64,000 nucleotides of DNA from Tetmemena sp. SeJ-2015 (taxonomy: Eukaryota; Ciliophora; Spirotrichea; Sporadotrichida; Oxytrichidae), in the NCBI GenBank assembly GCA_027382625.1, contig JAJKFJ010021871.1:148421-212420 (forward strand). Reading direction: 5' to 3'. Both the position numbers and the translations under genes were made by a program. Under the pieces are notes generated by a model that saw only the letters and a list, made by a program, of their open reading frames with translations, had not been told where the DNA came from and made no database searches. Below are positions 60,968-64,000 of this stretch, in pieces; positions within the stretch are counted from its first letter, which is position 1; every line of letters begins with the position of its first letter.

Positions 60968-61916
60968 ATGGTAGAAAAGAAATAGCGATTAGACCCGGAC
61001 TTGGAAGAAGCTCATAAGCTCTGGGGTATGGGCCAGAAAAAGGAAGCCCTCCAAAAATACGAAAGCGCTACTTTCTCTGATAAATCAGGCCTTGCAAATC
61101 TCAAGAACTTTAAAGAAGTTTATATTAAACTTTAGTTTTATAATATAAAAATCTCGAATACGGAAAGAAACTTGCAGAGTCGAATGAGTTAGTTAAATCT
61201 CTGTATCAACTAAATAAAGCAAAGTAGCTACTTGAAGATAAAATGCAAGAGAAAGGGACTCTCAATGACAAGCTCATAAGAAACTAATACGCAGATGCAC
61301 TCTTATAATGTATTTTCTTACTCTTTAGTTTAGGAGTAACTTAGCTAAAGGATAATAAGAGCGCACAGAAACTTGCAGCCTAAAATTTTTAAGACGCTCT
61401 AGATTTCTGTGAAGATGAAAATCTTAAGACAGAGATTTAAGAGCACTTACAGCAAGTACAAAGCTTCCTACCCAATCCCGAGAATCAGAATATGACTAAT
61501 ACTACAGCAGCTTCTACATCAGTTAATGATATCACTCAAAACCTTGATTCAACAATAATTTATTTGAAAAAGCATTTATAATTAAACACATCTCTCTAAT
61601 GGAAATGATAACGAGGAAGAAGAATAGAAAGTTTCAACTCAAAAGAAAGATAAAAGTGCGATAGTTATCGATGAAAAGAGAATCACAGAGGCACAGATTG
61701 TCAAAGATAAACTTATTACGGATAATTGAGATTTAATTTTTCTGAGACAAGAAGTTTATGATGGATAATATGGATCGTCTAGTTAGTAAAGGATCTGTCT
61801 GGTATGTTATTTCAATGGAGTGGTTTAAAAGATGGCAAAATTATACCTTCTATGACTGCTTAGATGGCGTTCTTCAGCCAGAAGAGGAAGTTAACTTCAC
61901 TTAAATGACACAATGA
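60968..61916 (+). CDS. Ubiquitin-specific protease, N-terminal part with DUSP domain (scrambled gene)
   Basis: ATG 60,968 gives MVEKKQRLDPDLEEAHKLWG, a helical, TPR-like region (KKEALQKYESATFSDKSG; LAESNELVKSLYQLNKAKQ; AAQNFQDALDFCEDENLK) with at least two IESs (about 61,130-61,150 and 61,555-61,590). It then has KKDKSAIVIDEKRITEAQI and, after an insert, the DUSP hallmark GSVWYVISMEWFKRWQNYTF (about 61,792-61,851) followed by YDCLDGVLQPEEEVNF. DUSP domains occur in USP4/11/15-like deubiquitinases. The coding strand stops at TGA 61,914-61,916 with the domain incomplete. The rest of the enzyme lies on the opposite strand immediately beyond. Confidence 0.8.
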
Positions 61917-61990
61917 GAAGGGAAGAATATGAAATTTGATGGCTAATGCAAATACATTAAACGCGACTTTGATTCTTATAGCTAAGAATT

Positions 61991-63510
61991 TCATTATCTC
62001 TGTCTGTAAAAGAGTAAATAGGCTCCCGCGGTTACTACATCGTCACCTGACGCTCCACTTACGTGACTATCATTGAACTCGAACCATTTCTATTTCTAAC
62101 AATTTTTATTTGTTGAGCAAAGCATTCTTGGCATAAGCTGTATAGTGAAAATAATAATGGCAATTATATTTATTAAGATGAGTGACCTCCGTTTAAGCTG
62201 CCATAATGATTGCTGACTGCATATAAATCGTAATAAACTGGCTCTGGAAGATTTTCTCCTCCTATTATGTACTGTCTCATATCTAATCCCTCAACAGGGA
62301 AGTCAACTAGGTCTCCAACCTTTTCTTAGTGAAGAATTTGAGCCATAGCCATGGCCATATAACCGCCTCTACCACTTGTTGAAGCTCCTCTCTTTGACTG
62401 GAATCTCTTCAGTTGGATGATCATAATCTCTATATATTCTGAAAAATATAATAAGCATGATATAAATTTATAAGTAATCTTAGGTAGCTTGTAAATCTGT
62501 AGCTTTTTGAGGATATCTCTCTGTTCCTTGCACTTGCTACAGTACCATTGATCTTATCCAGTGAGGAGCTCCTCTCTCGAGTATGCCTTAAAACATGTAT
62601 CTAACTTGATGTCTTCCTTGGATTTCTTCTTTTAGTCGGTCATATGCGATTGATCGAAACTTGGGTCTAGCTTCTCCAGTATTCAATTAAAATTTTATAC
62701 ACTCTCGTCATATGGATGAGCTATTATAAAATAATTGCGCCTGAACCATCTCTGAAAACTACTCCCAGAATCAGATCTCTCTAGTATTCTATCTTATCGT
62801 AGAAATCTTTGATGGTTATTGATTTAGAACCTTCCTCTGAATTAGGACTCATCTTAAAAAAAAGTAAATTCTTACAAATTTTCTAAAATATTAATTTAAA
62901 AATCAGGAATATTTTAACTAAATACACGATTAATTAAGGTTTTAACTATTCTCTATTCCTTAGTGACCTTAAAAATGCACATTTTAAAGATAATCTTGTG
63001 GATTCTTGCATCGCATGTATCGCTCTAGCCGTGTCTATCTAGACAGAATTCACAAGGGGCCTTTGATCTCTGATACTTGCTAGCCTAAATGTATGGCAAA
63101 TTGTCAACCACGTGAATCAATATCTGTTTGTTAATTTCATTATCGTCCTCTAGAGGATCTTTATAAATGTCAAACTTAATCTAAGAGCTAAATTATACTT
63201 TATAAATGTGCTGCACCTGTTGATAAATCATTTTCTTAAGTTCAAGTATAGTCATGTTCAGAGGGAGGTATTCGAGTTTAGGAAGAGATTTTGAAAAGTG
63301 CTCTCCTGAAACGGACTTCCCATACTTCATCATTTAGTAAAAATAGAGAGAATAAGGGAGGTCATTAAAAGTTTAATCAATTCTTCTTTGATCTTGTTGT
63401 TGCTCAAATGAATTATTATAATTATTAATTAAATTATTTATACATATACGTGAGAGCGAGATGATCCAAAAAGACATTACATCTGTTGCATAAGACAAAA
63501 GTAAGTATCT
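61991..63510 (-). CDS. Ubiquitin-specific protease, C-terminal catalytic part (inverted)
   Basis: Minus-strand blocks in order from 63,510: LCNRCNVFLDHLALTYMY (zinc-ribbon-like); DLPYSLYFYQMMKYGKS; LEYLPLNMTILELKKMIYQQ and DIYKDPLEDDNEINKQILIH (ubiquitin-like insert); KAPCEFCLDRHGQSDTC; then LDTCFKAYSREELLTG, DQWYCSKCKEQRDILKKLQI (62,521-62,560), IIQLKRFQSKRG, VGDLVDFPVEGLDMRQYI. The His box YDLYAVSNHYGSLNGGH (about 62,180-62,240) has the catalytic His and is followed by YTAYAKNALLN, KWFEFNDSHVSGASGDDVVT and AGAYLLFYRQR, then TGA (complement 61,991-61,993). This is the C-terminal half of a C19 peptidase. The catalytic Cys box is not seen in the window and should lie beyond 64,000 or elsewhere. 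Confidence 0.85.
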
Positions 63511-63874
63511 TTATATTTTGTTATTTCTAATTCGTTTCCTTAAAATTTACATTTGTTCCTCCATTTGAAGCTCTATAAATTTTCCATAAGATGCAAGTTA
63601 ATTTGCTTAGCACTATTTAAGTTATTATGTATCTAAGAATACTTTCCTAGAAATTAAAGTCTCTATATATAAAATACTATTTTATATTTAAATTCTTATT
63701 CCAAGCAAGCATTAACTACTTCATCACCTTATAAAATTTCAGAACTGGTTAATTAAGAATATCTAATCTTTAAAAAGACTTAGCTATATATTTAATTCGG
63801 CATTAGCTTAATATTTACAGTCTACATTGAAGTTCAAATATATTTAATTCAATTAATCATAAACAAAAATAAAA
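63511..63874. other. AT-rich flank without gene
   Basis: AT-rich sequence beyond the 5' end of the inverted protease blocks. No further protease motif, including the expected Cys box, is recognisable here. Confidence 0.45.
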
Positions 63875-63923
63875 GGGCGGATTTTCCGCCCGGGCGGATT
63901 ATCCGCCCTTAATCCCTCCAAGG
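63873..63923. repeat. Double GC hairpin GGGCGGA...TCCGCCC, twice in tandem
   Basis: GGGCGGATTTTCCGCCC (63,875-63,891) is followed without spacer by GGGCGGATTATCCGCCC (63,892-63,908). Each can form a hairpin, and the pair is also almost self-complementary as a whole. A third small hairpin, CCCT-CCA-AGGG, lies at 63,913-63,923. The surrounding DNA is about three-quarters A/T. It resembles the centre of a foldback element or a cruciform; no gene overlaps it. Confidence 0.8.
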
Positions 63924-64000
63924 GAATGTTTAAATAATCAGAGTTTTAATATCTTAAATGCCAATAATATTGTAGAAATAATAAAAATTTTATCATCTTA

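Noticed and set aside
1..64000. TGA as Trp (karyorelict or Condylostoma-type code)
   Set aside because: Conserved Trp positions use TGG (OSBP GSWL, DUSP WYVIS), genes end cleanly at TGA, and in-frame TGAs fall inside inserts removable by pointers.
1..64000. tRNA genes, rRNA operons, CRISPR arrays
   Set aside because: No cloverleaf with a convincing T-arm was recognised by eye and no regularly spaced repeats were seen; a covariance search could still find a tRNA.

Overview
The window looks like germline (micronuclear) DNA of a hypotrich or stichotrich spirotrich ciliate of the Oxytricha, Stylonychia or Tetmemena type. Three features support this. (1) Conserved proteins read through only if TAA and TAG encode Gln and TGA is the sole stop. 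(2) Besides ordinary GT-AG introns of about 30-160 nt, the reading frames are broken by short AT-rich inserts that are not GT-AG. Removing one insert plus one copy of a short flanking direct repeat (3-17 nt) restores the conserved protein. This is the signature of internal eliminated sequences (IESs) and pointers. (3) Gene pieces are nested or inverted relative to each other. Pointers of varied sequence argue against Paramecium- or Blepharisma-type TA-bounded IESs, and the code argues against Euplotes. The species cannot be named from sequence alone.

Layout. 1-4,500: 5'-truncated coiled-coil gene (+). 5.4-10.9 kb: large polytopic, TRP-like channel gene (+). 11.3-13.8 kb: disordered Gln/Asn-rich protein (+). 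14.3-18.2 kb: two minus-strand low-complexity genes. 18.4-20.9 kb: Vps33-type SM protein (+). 21.0-29.6 kb: five minus-strand genes for coiled-coil or Gln-rich proteins. 29.8-33.9 kb: CTD-type phosphatase with a long Gln-rich tail (+). 34.1-35.7 kb: unknown gene split by a GC-rich 590-bp terminal-inverted-repeat element. 35.8-39.0 kb: ZC2HC1-type zinc-finger protein (+). 39.1-44.4 kb: bifunctional pseudouridine glycosidase/kinase gene, with a complete oxysterol-binding-protein gene nested inside one of its eliminated segments. 45.8-51.1 kb: five minus-strand genes, including cysteine-rich and zinc-finger proteins. 51.4-57.0 kb: two paralogous single-pass membrane protein genes flanking a near-perfect 0.36-kb inverted duplication that encodes the start of a response-regulator receiver domain. 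57.3-60.8 kb: an unknown gene (+) and a RING protein gene (-). 61.0-63.5 kb: a ubiquitin-specific protease whose N-terminal (DUSP) and C-terminal catalytic parts lie on opposite strands, i.e. a scrambled, inverted gene.

Neighbours do not form operons or shared pathways. In such ciliates each locus normally becomes its own gene-sized macronuclear chromosome after DNA elimination, so order here reflects germline architecture. Coordinates of MDS/IES joints are exact where a pointer is given; elsewhere gene ends are approximate because undetected IESs may remain.
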